Part shown: piece by piece, positions 17,867 to 25,735 of the stretch
Position numbering within the stretch: position 1 is the first letter of the stretch
Layout: each line of letters starts with the position of its first letter
From: Agilicoccus flavus
GTDB lineage: Bacteria; Actinomycetota; Actinomycetes; Actinomycetales; Dermatophilaceae
DNA: 64,000 nucleotides
Direction: 5' to 3'
Assembly: GCF_014857905.1 (NCBI RefSeq)
Contig: NZ_JACYXE010000002.1
Coordinates: 248,001 to 312,000 of the forward strand
Program-made: the position numbers and the translations under genes
Notes under the pieces: model-generated
What the model was told of the DNA's origin: nothing
Database searches by the model: none
What the model saw: only the letters and a program-made list of their open reading frames with translations

Positions 17867-18265
17867 GTGAACAAGGCTGACCTGGTCGATGCGTTGGAGA
17901 CGCGTCTCGGCGGCAAGAAGGCCGCCAGCGATGCGCTCGAGGCCATCTTCGACGTCATCATCCGAGAGGTCGCGCGCGGAGGGAAGGTGGGGATCACGGG
18001 CTTCGGCACGTTCGAGCGGGTCGACCGCGCCGCTCGAACCGGCCGCAACCCGCGCACCGGTGAGTCGGTGCGCATCGAGTCCACCGCCGTCCCGAAGTTC
18101 CGCCCCGGCACCGCGTTCAAGCTGTACGTGGCGGAGCCGGACACACTGCCCAAGGCCGGCCCGGCCGCGGCGCGAGCCGCCGCCGGCACGGCCGCCGAGG
18201 TGCGTGCGCGCGCCGAGGCCGCCATCGCCTCGTCCGGCAAGAAGAAGGGCCGCAAGAGCGCCTGA
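17867..18265 (+). CDS. hup: HU-family nucleoid DNA-binding protein
   Basis: A 132-residue HU protein that bends and packages DNA. The N-terminal dimerisation helices are NKADLVDALETRLGGKKAAS. The beta arm that enters the minor groove carries ARTGRNPRTGESVRI with the conserved RNPxTG tip, and VPKFRPGTAFK follows. Residues 95-132 are an Ala-rich tail ending GKKKGRKSA, a short form of the basic tail seen in actinobacterial HU. GTG 17867 has a strong upstream GGAGGGAGAG. It is monocistronic, closed by the hairpin at 18289. Confidence 0.96.
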   Translation: MNKADLVDALETRLGGKKAASDALEAIFDVIIREVARGGKVGITGFGTFERVDRAARTGRNPRTGESVRIESTAVPKFRPGTAFKLYVAEPDTLPKAGPAAARAAAGTAAEVRARAEAAIASSGKKKGRKSA

Positions 18266-18288
18266 CGCGCAGTTTCTCCCCTCCAGGC

Positions 18289-18318
18289 ACGGGGCCGCCC
18301 CTCTCGGGGCGGCCCCGT
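18289..18318 (+). terminator. HU terminator hairpin
   Basis: A perfect 13-bp stem ACGGGGCCGCCCC / GGGGCGGCCCCGT with a TCTC loop, 24 bases after the HU stop. Confidence 0.8.
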
Positions 18319-18373
18319 CGTCGTGCCCGGACAGCCGCGGTCTCGGGTGGGCACCGCCGGGCGGGCTCGGGAT

Positions 18374-18685
18374 CGCGCTCACTGCGGCTCGCGGGCTGGC
18401 CTCCGTTCGCCGCTCTGAGCCTTCTGTCGCGCTCACTGCGGCTCGCGGGCTGGCCTCCGTTCGCCGCTCTGAGCCTTCTGTGGCGCTCACTGCGGCTCGC
18501 GGGCTGGCCTCCGTTCGCCGCTCTGAGCCTTCTGTGGCGCTCACTGCGGCTCGCGGGCTGGCCTCCGTTCGCCGCTCTGAGCCTTCTGTCGCGCTCACTG
18601 CGGCTCGCGAGCTCGCCTCCGTTCGCCGCTCAGAACCCTCGGTCGCGCTCACTGCGGCTCGCACGCTCGCCTCCGTTCGCCGCTC
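18374..18685. repeat. 54-bp tandem repeat array, six units
   Basis: Units begin at 18374, 18428, 18482, 18536, 18590 and 18644, each exactly 54 bases (18 codons) apart; the last lacks its final 12 or so bases. Each starts with CGCGCTCACTGCGGCTCGC (or GGCGC) and continues through GCCTCCGTTCGCCGCTC to GAGCCTTCTGT. Units 1-4 are almost identical; units 5 and 6 differ in the middle (GAGCTCG, ACGCTCG), and unit 5 reads CAGAACCCTCGGT at its end. There are no unique spacers. The array lies between the HU terminator and cofC, and the proximal unit supplies the end of the cofC reading frame. Confidence 0.95.
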
Positions 18686-19334
18686 GTAGGAGGCGGGCCG
18701 TGGCCGCCCCCAGACCCAGGCGGGTCGCGGCCCGCAGGTCCGACGCGTCGTCGACGTCCCGCCGCAGGCGGGGCAGGTCGAGGTCGAGCCGCCGGGCCGT
18801 GCGGGCGTGCGCCGCGGCCGACCCGCCGCCGAACCGCGGGTCGAACCCCGCGCCGGCCGCGAGGAGGAACACCGTGCCGATCCCGTCCGCGTCCGGGACG
18901 AACGCCGCCAGCGCCCCACCGGCGAGGGCGTCGGCCGCGGCCTCGAACGCGGCGGCGAGATCGGGCGCCCGCACGGCGGGGACGTCCCCGAGCAGGGCCG
19001 CCGCGGCGCCCGGTGCGCCCGCCCATCCCGCGCGGACCGCCGCGTTCAGCCCGGCGCCGGGGTCGGCCACGACCCCCAGGCCCAGGGAGCGCGCCAGGCC
19101 GGCCACGTCGGCGTCCGACGTGACGACGACGGCCTCGACCGGGGCCGCCGTCGCCGTCGACCCGCTCCGACCCGCCGTTTTCGCCGGCTCGTCGGCGAGG
19201 GCCGCGACGGCCGAGAGCGTGTCCTGCGCCAGGGCCCGGGCCAGCGAGGCGCGGTCGACACCGGACGGCGGGACCAGGCGCGACTTGGCGGCGGCGCCGC
19301 CCTTGACGGGCACCACGAGGCGGGTCCGACTCAC
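18630..19334 (-). CDS. cofC: 2-phospho-L-lactate/PEP guanylyltransferase (CofC/FbiD)
   Basis: A 234-residue nucleotidyltransferase of coenzyme F420 synthesis, which joins GTP to 2-phospholactate or phosphoenolpyruvate. The N-terminal nucleotide motif is VVPVKGGAAAKSRL; VADPGAGLNAAVRAG, LLGDVPAVRAPDL and FVPDADGIGTVFLLA form the rest of the GT-A-like core; FDPRFGGGSAAAHA precedes the last strands. The final 18 or so residues (RAANGGERASRSERDRGF) and the stop codon come from the last unit of the 54-bp repeat, so the natural C-terminus may have been altered. GTG 19334 is the start; it diverges from plsC. Confidence 0.87.
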   Translation of the reverse strand: MSRTRLVVPVKGGAAAKSRLVPPSGVDRASLARALAQDTLSAVAALADEPAKTAGRSGSTATAAPVEAVVVTSDADVAGLARSLGLGVVADPGAGLNAAVRAGWAGAPGAAAALLGDVPAVRAPDLAAAFEAAADALAGGALAAFVPDADGIGTVFLLAAGAGFDPRFGGGSAAAHARTARRLDLDLPRLRRDVDDASDLRAATRLGLGAATARLLRAANGGERASRSERDRGF

Positions 19335-19436
19335 GGGACGTGATCCTCGCAGGGCCCCGACACGGGTCGACACCCGGTGCGGCGCCGGAGAAGATGGCGG
19401 GCGGGCGCGTGGCGCGCCCGGGACGGAGCGACGAGC

Positions 19437-20459
19437 GTGAGACACGAGGCCGAGACGGCCACCCGCGCGCAGGCGCCCGGCGCGTACCGCGCGGCCATCG
19501 GCGTCATCCGCCCGGTCATGCGCGCGCTCACCCGACGCGACTGGTCCGGCGGCGAGAACCTGCCCGAGACCGGCGGTGTCGTCGTCTGCGCGAACCACGT
19601 CTCGTACGCCGACCCGCTCGCCGTCGCCCACTTCCTCGTCGACCACGGCCGACGGCCGGTGTTCCTCGCCAAGGCCTCGCTCTTCACGATCCCGTTGCTC
19701 GGCCGCTGGATCGCCGCGTGCGGGCAGGTGCCCGTCCATCGGGGCGACCGCCGCGCCGCGGACGCCTACCGCGACGCCGTCGCCGCCGTCCAAGCCGGGC
19801 AGTGCGTCGTCGTCATGCCCGAGAGCACCGTCACGAAGGACCCCGACCACTGGCCGATGACCGCGAAGTCGGGGGCCGCGCGCATCGCGCTCGCGACCGG
19901 GGTGCCCGTCCTCCCGCTCGCCCAGTGGGGGGCCCAGGAGCTGCTCGGGCGCGACCTGCGCCTGCACCCGACGCGTCGGCCCGTCGTCTCGATGCGCCTG
20001 GGCCCGCCCGTCTCCCTCAGCGACCTGCGGGGACGCCCCGTCGACCGGGAGCTGCTGCGGGAGGCGACCGACCGCATCATGGGGGCGATCCTCGCCGGCG
20101 TCGAGGACCTCCGCGGGGAGAGCGCCCCCGTGGGGGCCTGGGATGTCCGCGAGGGTCGACGCGTCCCGGGCACCTCCGTGCGCCGGGACTCGCCCGCGTT
20201 CGGTGGCCCGCCGCGGCCCGCGGACTCCGTCGCCGGCGATCCCGCCCGCACCGATCCCTCTCGCACCGATCCCTCTCGCACCGATCCCACCGTCACGGGG
20301 TCCACCGGCGATCCCGCCGGCCTGCGCGCCGAGGCCCGTGGGTCGTCCGCCGGCCGCGGACGCCCACCCGCCCGTGGGGGAGAGCGGCCCGCGGGGGAGG
20401 ATCGTCCCGCGGCCCCGCCGGGGCCGGCCGACGGCCACCGAGAGGAATTCCATGCCTGA
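19437..20459 (+). CDS. 1-acyl-glycerol-3-phosphate acyltransferase (PlsC family)
   Basis: A 340-residue acyltransferase of phospholipid synthesis, membrane-associated. The catalytic NHx4D box is NHVSYADPL near residue 54. [13 protein letters not shown] follows, and the usual FPEGTRS box appears as [11 protein letters not shown], a variant. Residues 1-220 form the enzyme. The last 110 or so are Pro/Arg/Gly-rich and low in complexity, with a repeated RTDPS motif from a 15-bp DNA repeat. GTG 19437 has GGAG 8 bases upstream. The 3' end overlaps gpsA by 8 bases, so lysophosphatidate acylation and glycerol-3-phosphate supply are encoded together. Confidence 0.88.
   Translation: MRHEAETATRAQAPGAYRAAIGVIRPVMRALTRRDWSGGENLPETGGVVVCANHVSYADPLAVAHFLVDHGRRPVFLAKASLFTIPLLGRWIAACGQVPVHRGDRRAADAYRDAVAAVQAGQCVVVMPESTVTKDPDHWPMTAKSGAARIALATGVPVLPLAQWGAQELLGRDLRLHPTRRPVVSMRLGPPVSLSDLRGRPVDRELLREATDRIMGAILAGVEDLRGESAPVGAWDVREGRRVPGTSVRRDSPAFGGPPRPADSVAGDPARTDPSRTDPSRTDPTVTGSTGDPAGLRAEARGSSAGRGRPPARGGERPAGEDRPAAPPGPADGHREEFHA
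20237..20296 (+). repeat. 15-bp tandem repeat in plsC tail
   Basis: Four units of 15 bases beginning CGATCCC (20237, 20252, 20267, 20282). Units 2 and 3 are identical (CGATCCCTCTCGCAC). They encode repeated RTDPS in the disordered tail of the acyltransferase. Confidence 0.9.
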
Positions 20460-21453
20460 GATCGCCGTGCTCGGCACCGGGAGCTGGGGGACCGCGTTCG
20501 CCGCGGTCCTCGCCGACGCCGGGGCCGGGGTACGCCTGTGGGGTCGCCGACGCGAGGTGGTCGAGGCGATCGCGGCGACCCGCGTCAACGCGGGTTACCT
20601 GCCCGACCTGGTCCTGCCCGACGGCGTCACGGCCACCCCCGACGTCGCCGACGCGCTCGCGGGGGCCGACGCCGTCGTGCTCGCCGTCCCGTCGCAGCAG
20701 CTGCGGGGCGCGCTCGGTCAGTGGACCGGGCTCATCGAACCCGACAGCGTCCTCGTCTCCCTCATGAAGGGGATCGAACTGGGATCGCGCAAGCGGATGT
20801 CGCAGGTCATCGCCGAGGTGACCGGGGCGACCCCCGACCGGATCGCCGTCGTCACCGGCCCCAATCTCGCGCGCGAGATCGCCGAGCGGCAGCCGGCGGC
20901 GGGCGTGGTCGCGTCGGCGAGCTCGGCGACGGCCGAATGGGTCGCCGAGGCCTGCGCGACCCCGTACTTCCGTCCGTACATCGACACCGACGTCATCGGC
21001 TGCGAGCTGGGCGGCGCGGTGAAGAACGTCGTCGCCGTCGCCGTCGGCATGGCCGAGGGGCTCGGCTTCGGCGACAACACCAAGGCCACGCTCATCACGC
21101 GGGGTCTCGCCGAGACCGTGCGCCTCGGGGTTGCGCTCGGCGCCGACCCGGCCACGTTCTCGGGCCTGGCCGGCGTGGGCGACCTCATCGCCACGTGCAT
21201 GTCGCCGCTGTCGCGCAACCACCGCATCGGCGTGGGGCTCGGCCAGGGGCTCACCCTCGCCGAGGTCGTCGAGCGGACGAAGCAGACCGCCGAGGGCGTG
21301 ACCTCGTGCGAGTCGATCCTCGCCCTGGCCCGTGAGCACGACGTCGACGCCCCGTTGGCCGAGGCCGTCGTCGCCGTCTGCCACGACGGGATGCCGCCCG
21401 CGCTCATCGCCGACGCGCTCATGACCCGCGAGCGCAAGCCCGAGAAGGCCTGA
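20452..21453 (+). CDS. gpsA: Glycerol-3-phosphate dehydrogenase [NAD(P)+]
   Basis: A 333-residue cytoplasmic enzyme that reduces dihydroxyacetone phosphate to sn-glycerol-3-phosphate, the phospholipid backbone. The Rossmann motif [10 protein letters not shown] is at residues 8-17. [18 protein letters not shown], the catalytic Lys in [19 protein letters not shown], and the [15 protein letters not shown] and [16 protein letters not shown] segments are typical. ATG 20452 has AGAGGA upstream and overlaps plsC. It is full length. Confidence 0.96.
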   Translation: MPEIAVLGTGSWGTAFAAVLADAGAGVRLWGRRREVVEAIAATRVNAGYLPDLVLPDGVTATPDVADALAGADAVVLAVPSQQLRGALGQWTGLIEPDSVLVSLMKGIELGSRKRMSQVIAEVTGATPDRIAVVTGPNLAREIAERQPAAGVVASASSATAEWVAEACATPYFRPYIDTDVIGCELGGAVKNVVAVAVGMAEGLGFGDNTKATLITRGLAETVRLGVALGADPATFSGLAGVGDLIATCMSPLSRNHRIGVGLGQGLTLAEVVERTKQTAEGVTSCESILALAREHDVDAPLAEAVVAVCHDGMPPALIADALMTRERKPEKA

Positions 21454-21563
21454 CCGATCGGTCGGGTCCCCGGCCGGCGCCGGGCCGCCTACGACTCCGC
21501 CAACCCTGCACACTATGAAAGCGCCGCATGGGCACCGAGGCAACGAACCAGGAGGAGCCGAAG

Positions 21564-21839
21564 ATGATGAGCGGCATCTGTCAGGCGTTCAGGCGCCAGC
21601 CCTCGCTGGATAGACACATGACTCCCTCGCGACGGCACGTCAACAGGTCTGTCCTGCTTGGTGTCACTACGGCGGCGGTCCTCGTCCTGGGGGGCTGCTG
21701 GAAGGAGAAGCCGTGCGGCGACGACCAGTACCCCGTCAAGGCAAAGGACGCGGGAGGGTCGATCTGCGTTGGCTCTGGCGACCCCATCCCGTCCAACTTC
21801 ACCACGTACCCGCCCGGCGCAACCCCCACCGGCCCTTAG
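21564..21839 (+). CDS. Small lipoprotein (SCO0607-like)
   Basis: A 91-residue predicted lipoprotein. A basic stretch (TPSRRHVNRS) and a hydrophobic segment (VLLGVTTAAVLVL) lead to the lipobox LGGC near residue 45. The mature part is only 47 residues, with Cys residues and a GDDQYPVKAKDAGGSICV pattern that resembles the SCO0607 family of streptomycetes (C..GEYPV...G..CV...). ATG 21564 has GGAGGAG 8 bases upstream; an internal ATG at 21618 would give a more normal signal peptide. Its base composition is less GC-rich than its neighbours and it stands alone, which suggests acquisition. Function unknown. Confidence 0.65.
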   Translation: MMSGICQAFRRQPSLDRHMTPSRRHVNRSVLLGVTTAAVLVLGGCWKEKPCGDDQYPVKAKDAGGSICVGSGDPIPSNFTTYPPGATPTGP

Positions 21840-22012
21840 CAGGAACCACAACCGGTCGGAGAACCGAAATGATGGCCCTTGTGTCCTGGCCGGACTTCTT
21901 CACACGACCCCTTGGTCTGGAGTGCTGGTCCCCCCACCCGCGCCGACGCTCGCGCAAGAGCTGATCGCACCCTCGGCGCCTGCCCTGGGGTCGGCGACCA
22001 CCTACCTCTCCC

Positions 22013-22159
22013 CGTGAGTTCAGCGAGAACTCGCGCCTGTGGGAATCGATGACCCCCGCCCGACGGGAGGCCGTCGAGCGTGACCTCGACGCCTTCGATC
22101 GACAGGTCGCTGCGGGGCTCAGCGCCGTCCCCGATGGGGCAGTGCTTTCTCGGCGCTGA
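22013..22159 (+). pseudogene. Possible C-terminal gene remnant
   Basis: The frame ending at TGA 22157-22159 reads REFSENSRLWESMTPARR followed by an acidic/basic helix, EAVERDLDAFDRQVAAGLSA. It looks coding and amphipathic, but the open frame begins only at 21965 after a stop. ATG 22049 would leave just 36 residues. It is either a remnant or a very small gene; no family is recognised. Confidence 0.3.
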
Positions 22160-22394
22160 CGCGTCACGGCGCCGCCTCGCTGAGCCCTGATCCACCAAGG
22201 GTGGGTGGATTCGATGGCGACGTCATGGGGTGTGGGGACTGCCGAGTTGCGGGTGTGGCTGCCCTGCCGGTCTGCTGCGGCTCCTCCACGTGGGCGGGTC
22301 CCCGGGGTTGCGCCGTCGCCGGCGGGTGCCCGCTTCTCGATAACCGCCCGCCAAGGCCGCGGCCGCGGTCGCGGGGCGGTCCGGCCCGCGCCGG

Positions 22395-22400
22395 TAGAGT
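22395..22400 (+). promoter_or_regulatory. -10-like box close to the ddl start
   Basis: TAGAGT fits the actinobacterial TAnnnT -10 consensus and ends 8 bases before the ddl ATG, so the transcript would have almost no leader. No ribosome site is seen before the ATG, which fits leaderless initiation. Confidence 0.5.
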
Positions 22401-22408
22401 CGCCCACG

Positions 22409-23536
22409 ATGACTACGCAGCAGCCGCCCTCTCGTCCCCGGGTCGCCCTCGTCTTCGGCGGCCGCTCCTCCGAGCACGCCGTGTCGTGCGCGACGGCGGC
22501 CGGCGTCCTGTCGGCCATCGACCGGGACGCGTTCGACGTGATCCCCATCGGCGTGACCAAGGACGGCCGGTGGGTGGCGGTCGAGGCCAACCTCGACGCC
22601 CTCGCGCTCAACGCCGGGCACACGCCCGAGGTGGCGCCGTCCGAGTCCGAGGTCGTCCTCCCGCTCAACACGCGCAGCCGTGCCCTGTCTGCGGTCCGGG
22701 CCGGGGTGCCACCGGAACCGCTCGGCGACGTCGACGTCGTGTTCCCGCTGCTGCACGGCCCGTTCGGCGAGGACGGCACCGTCCAGGGCCTGCTCGAGCT
22801 CGCGGACATGCCGTACGTCGGCTCCGGCGTCCTCGCCTCGGCGCTGATGATGGACAAGCACTTCATGAAGGTCGCGTTCGCAGGGGCGGGGCTCCCGATC
22901 GGGCCGTACGAGGTCGTCACCGACCGCGACTGGGTGCGCGACCCCGGCGCGGCGTGCGCGCGGGTCGCGCGGCTCGGGTTCCCCCTGTTCGTCAAGCCGG
23001 CCCGGGCGGGCAGCAGCGTCGGGATCTCTCGCGTCGTCGACGCCGACGGGCTCACCGAGGCGATCGAGGCGGCCCGCGTCCACGACCCGAAGGTCGTCGT
23101 CGAGGCGGCGATCTTCGGCCGCGAGATCGAGTGCGGCGTCCTCGGCAGTCGCGGCACCGACCCGCACCGGGCGAGCGAGCTCGGCGAGATCGCGGTGACG
23201 AGCGGCGGCCACCAGTTCTACGACTTCGAGGCCAAGTACCTCGACGAGTCCGACGTGCGCCTCTCGTGCCCCGCCGACCTGCCCGCCGACGCGGCGGTGC
23301 GGATGCGCGAGATGGCCGTCGATGCCTTCGAGGCCGCCGGCTGCGAGGGTCTCGCCCGGGTCGACTTCTTCTACACGACCGACGGCGAGATCGTCGTCAA
23401 CGAGATCAACACGATGCCCGGCTTCACCCCGACGTCGATGTACCCCATGCTCTGGGCCGCGACGGGCCTGAGCTACACCGGCCTCATCACCGAGCTGCTC
23501 GAGCTCGCGCTCACCCGCCGCGTCGGCCTGCGCTGA
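22409..23536 (+). CDS. ddl: D-alanine--D-alanine ligase
   Basis: A 375-residue ATP-grasp ligase that makes D-Ala-D-Ala for peptidoglycan. Landmarks are VALVFGGRSSEHAVSC near residue 11, FPLLHGPFGEDGTVQGLLE, MMDKHFMKV, the ATP-binding FPLFVKPARAGSSVGIS, and the metal site RVDFFYTTDGEIVVNEINTMPGFTPTSMYP. The domain order (N-terminal, central, ATP-grasp) and length are standard. The start is ATG 22409, with a -10-like TAGAGT just upstream. Confidence 0.96.
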   Translation: MTTQQPPSRPRVALVFGGRSSEHAVSCATAAGVLSAIDRDAFDVIPIGVTKDGRWVAVEANLDALALNAGHTPEVAPSESEVVLPLNTRSRALSAVRAGVPPEPLGDVDVVFPLLHGPFGEDGTVQGLLELADMPYVGSGVLASALMMDKHFMKVAFAGAGLPIGPYEVVTDRDWVRDPGAACARVARLGFPLFVKPARAGSSVGISRVVDADGLTEAIEAARVHDPKVVVEAAIFGREIECGVLGSRGTDPHRASELGEIAVTSGGHQFYDFEAKYLDESDVRLSCPADLPADAAVRMREMAVDAFEAAGCEGLARVDFFYTTDGEIVVNEINTMPGFTPTSMYPMLWAATGLSYTGLITELLELALTRRVGLR

Positions 23537-23573
23537 GCGGGCTCCCTGCCGGGCGCGTCCTCGCCGGCGGGCC

Positions 23574-24074
23574 TCAGCTGCAGCGTCGTTCGCTCTGGGG
23601 GACGGCGCGGGCGGCCTGGCCCAGCGACCCGAGCACGAGGGGTTCGGGCGCGTACTCGGCCGGCACGAGCACCTCGAGGGCGGGGACGCGTCCGTAGGTG
23701 GTGAACGCGGTGCCCCCCTCGAGGCGTTCGACCACCCAGTCGACCCCGTCGACGTCGAGGCACTCGTTCGTCGTCGGCCCCGGCGGGCTGACGCCGCACC
23801 GGGCGACGATCGCGGGGTCGCCCCACGCCGCGACACCCGCCGCACCGTCCGGGGTGTCCGCGCGGACCTCGCGACGCTCGCGACCGCCGACCGTGGCGGG
23901 CCACGCCGCCGCCACCCGCGCGCAGCCGGGGTCACGCGCCCCCGCGGGGACCCCCGCCTCGACGGGGGAGGCGCAGCCGGCGAGGGCGGCCGCGGCGACC
24001 GCGACCAGCGCCACCGTGCGGCGGCCGAGGCCCACGGTCGCGCGTCGCGGCGAGGTCCTGCCCCTGGCCATCAC
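23574..24074 (-). CDS. DUF3515 lipoprotein
   Basis: A 166-residue secreted protein. A basic start and hydrophobic run (TVALVAVAAAALAGC) give a lipobox with the Cys near residue 34. The mature part has AAWGDPAIVARCGVSPPGPT, then CLDVDGVDWVV, and a last Cys at the end, the DUF3515 pattern. In actinobacteria this gene commonly sits between ddl and thiL, as here, pointing to a cell-envelope role, although none is proven. It converges with ddl and diverges from thiL. ATG 24074 or 24071 may be used. Confidence 0.88.
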   Translation of the reverse strand: MMARGRTSPRRATVGLGRRTVALVAVAAAALAGCASPVEAGVPAGARDPGCARVAAAWPATVGGRERREVRADTPDGAAGVAAWGDPAIVARCGVSPPGPTTNECLDVDGVDWVVERLEGGTAFTTYGRVPALEVLVPAEYAPEPLVLGSLGQAARAVPQSERRCS

Positions 24075-24178
24075 CCGTCTCCTCGTTCGCTGTCGGTGCC
24101 GACGTCTAGCGTTACCGGCGAACGCTACCGACCCGGGCCGACGACCGTCCCCGGCGGGCGGCGCACGAGGAGGCGGAC

Positions 24179-25183
24179 ATGGGCGGGGCCACCCCGGAAC
24201 GGCTGGCGGACATCGGCGAGGAGGACCTGCTCGCCCGGATCTTCCCGCTGTTCGGGATCGAGCAGGACGCGTACCTGCCGGTCGGGCCGGGCGACGACGC
24301 CGCGGTCCTGTCGGTGCCCGACGGGCGCGTCGTCGCGACGACCGACGCCATGGTGCGCGGCAGCGACTGGCTCGACCACTGGAGCTCCGGCGCCGACGTC
24401 GGCGCGAAGTGCGTCGCCCAGAACGTCGCCGACGTCGCGGCGATGGGGGCGCGGCCGACCGGGCTGCTGCTCACGCTCGCGGCCGAACCCGACACCCGGG
24501 TCGACTGGGCGCTCGACCTCGCGCGCGGGATCGCGCAGGCGGCCCGGGAGTTCGGGTGCCGGGTGATCGGCGGAGACCTGTCGGGCGCGCCTGCGGGCCT
24601 GCTCCTCGTGTCGATCACCGCCCTGGGCGACCTCGAGGGGCGGGCTCCGGTCCGCCGCGACGGCGCGCGCCCGGGGGACGTCGTCGCCGTGGCCGGCTCC
24701 CTCGGCCGGGCCGCGGCCGGGCTGCTCGCGCTCGAACGCGGGGCCGGCGACGCGGCGCCCGACCTCGTCGCCGCCCAGCGCCGCCCCCGTCCACCCGTTC
24801 AGGAGGGGCCGCGGGCCGCCGAGCTGGGGGCCCACGCCATGATCGACCTCTCCGACGGGCTTGTCCGCGACGCCGGCCGGGTCGCGCGCGCCTCGGGGGT
24901 GACGGTCGACCTGTCGTCGGCCGCCCTGGCCGCCGACGTCGACGCCCTCGTCGACGCCGGCCACGATGTGCTCACGAGCCACGACGCCCGCGGCTGCGTG
25001 TTCGGGGGCGGGGAGGAGCACTCCCTGCTCGCGGTCTTCCCGCCCGACGTCGCGCTGCCCGGGCCCTGGCGGCCCGTGGGGCGGATCGTCGCCCGGTCGG
25101 GCGAGGACTCCACGCCCCCGTCGGGGGTGACCGTCGACGGCGACCCCGTGGACGTCCAGGGCTGGGACCACTTCGGTGGCTAG
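24179..25183 (+). CDS. thiL: Thiamine-monophosphate kinase
   Basis: A 334-residue enzyme that phosphorylates thiamine phosphate to thiamine diphosphate. It has the PurM-like fold signatures: VGPGDDAAVLSVPDGR near residue 38, TTDAMVRGSDW, AKCVAQNVADVAAMGA, GGDLSGAP, and MIDLSDGLVRDAGRVARASG. ATG 24179 has GAGGAGG upstream. A hairpin follows the stop and is shared with the convergent rpmB gene. Confidence 0.94.
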   Translation: MGGATPERLADIGEEDLLARIFPLFGIEQDAYLPVGPGDDAAVLSVPDGRVVATTDAMVRGSDWLDHWSSGADVGAKCVAQNVADVAAMGARPTGLLLTLAAEPDTRVDWALDLARGIAQAAREFGCRVIGGDLSGAPAGLLLVSITALGDLEGRAPVRRDGARPGDVVAVAGSLGRAAAGLLALERGAGDAAPDLVAAQRRPRPPVQEGPRAAELGAHAMIDLSDGLVRDAGRVARASGVTVDLSSAALAADVDALVDAGHDVLTSHDARGCVFGGGEEHSLLAVFPPDVALPGPWRPVGRIVARSGEDSTPPSGVTVDGDPVDVQGWDHFGG

Positions 25184-25196
25184 CGGCAACGCGAAA

Positions 25197-25218
25197 AAGC
25201 CGCCCCGGGGGGCGGCTT
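25197..25218. terminator. Bidirectional terminator between thiL and rpmB
   Basis: AAGCCGCCCC-GG-GGGGCGGCTT, a 10-bp stem. An A-run on its left makes a U-run for rpmB transcripts read on the minus strand. Confidence 0.75.
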
Positions 25219-25237
25219 CACGCGGATGCGCGTCGGG

Positions 25238-25432
25238 TCAGCGAGTGACCTTGCCCGCCTTGAGGCAGGACGTGCACACGTTGAGGCGCTTGGGGGTCTT
25301 GCCGGAGGCACCGACGAACGCGCGGACGCGCTGGATGTTCGGGGTCCAGCGACGCTTCGTGCGGCGGTGCGAGTGCGAGATGTTGTGGCCGAAGGTCGGC
25401 CCCTTGCCGCAGACGTCGCAGTTGGCAGCCAC
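25238..25432 (-). CDS. rpmB: 50S ribosomal protein L28
   Basis: A 64-residue ribosomal protein. It has the L28 signature AANCDVCGKGPTFGHNISHS, RRTKRRWTPNIQRVR, and a second CxxC in LNVCTSCLKAGK, so it is the zinc-binding form. GTG 25432 has AGGAG at good spacing. It diverges from the DAK2-domain gene. Confidence 0.97.
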   Translation of the reverse strand: MAANCDVCGKGPTFGHNISHSHRRTKRRWTPNIQRVRAFVGASGKTPKRLNVCTSCLKAGKVTR

Positions 25433-25735
25433 GGGTAACTCCTGAGAACGATGGTGGATGAGCTCGGTCGGCCCCGCTGCGGGCACCACCTCGCCGCCGG
25501 GGCGGACGGAGGAGGTCGCCGCCGTGAGGTGCGGCTGCGGCGGTGCGGAGACAGCTGCGGTCACAGATGCAGCCACACGTGCAGGCACGCCACGACACGG
25601 GGGAACCGGTCAAGGATAGCCGAGCCGCCCGCAGACGCCCAAACCCGGGCGCCCACGCGGGTGAGCAGGCGGATCGACCCCTGCGCTCTGCGCATCGCTC
25701 TGCGCATCTCCGGGCGCCGGTGTGAGGATGGGGGC
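25433..25735. other. Divergent promoter region, rpmB / DAK2 gene
   Basis: The 303 bases hold no supported gene. They must carry two divergent promoters. A TTGACC is visible on the minus strand near 25608-25613 without a convincing -10 box. Confidence 0.4.

Larger units (their letters stand above)
21840..22408. other. Gene-poor stretch between small lipoprotein and ddl
   Basis: Nothing here is a convincing complete gene. It holds a 31-codon frame with ATG 21869, a protein-like C-terminal remnant ending at 22159, and a hairpin ATCCACC/GGTGGAT at 22190-22210 that could end transcription. The first 350 bases look less GC-rich than the flanks. The region before ddl carries its promoter. Confidence 0.5.

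Noticed and set aside
18374-18685. Tandem array as a CRISPR
   Set aside because: The 54-bp units abut with no unique spacers, and no cas genes are near.
17889-18689. Long plus-strand frame through HU and the repeats
   Set aside because: It is in the wrong frame for HU and stays open in the array only because the unit length is a multiple of three.
21869-21964. A 31-codon frame after the small lipoprotein
   Set aside because: It has a weak ribosome site and a composition with many Trp/Arg/Pro but no recognisable pattern; not enough to call a gene.
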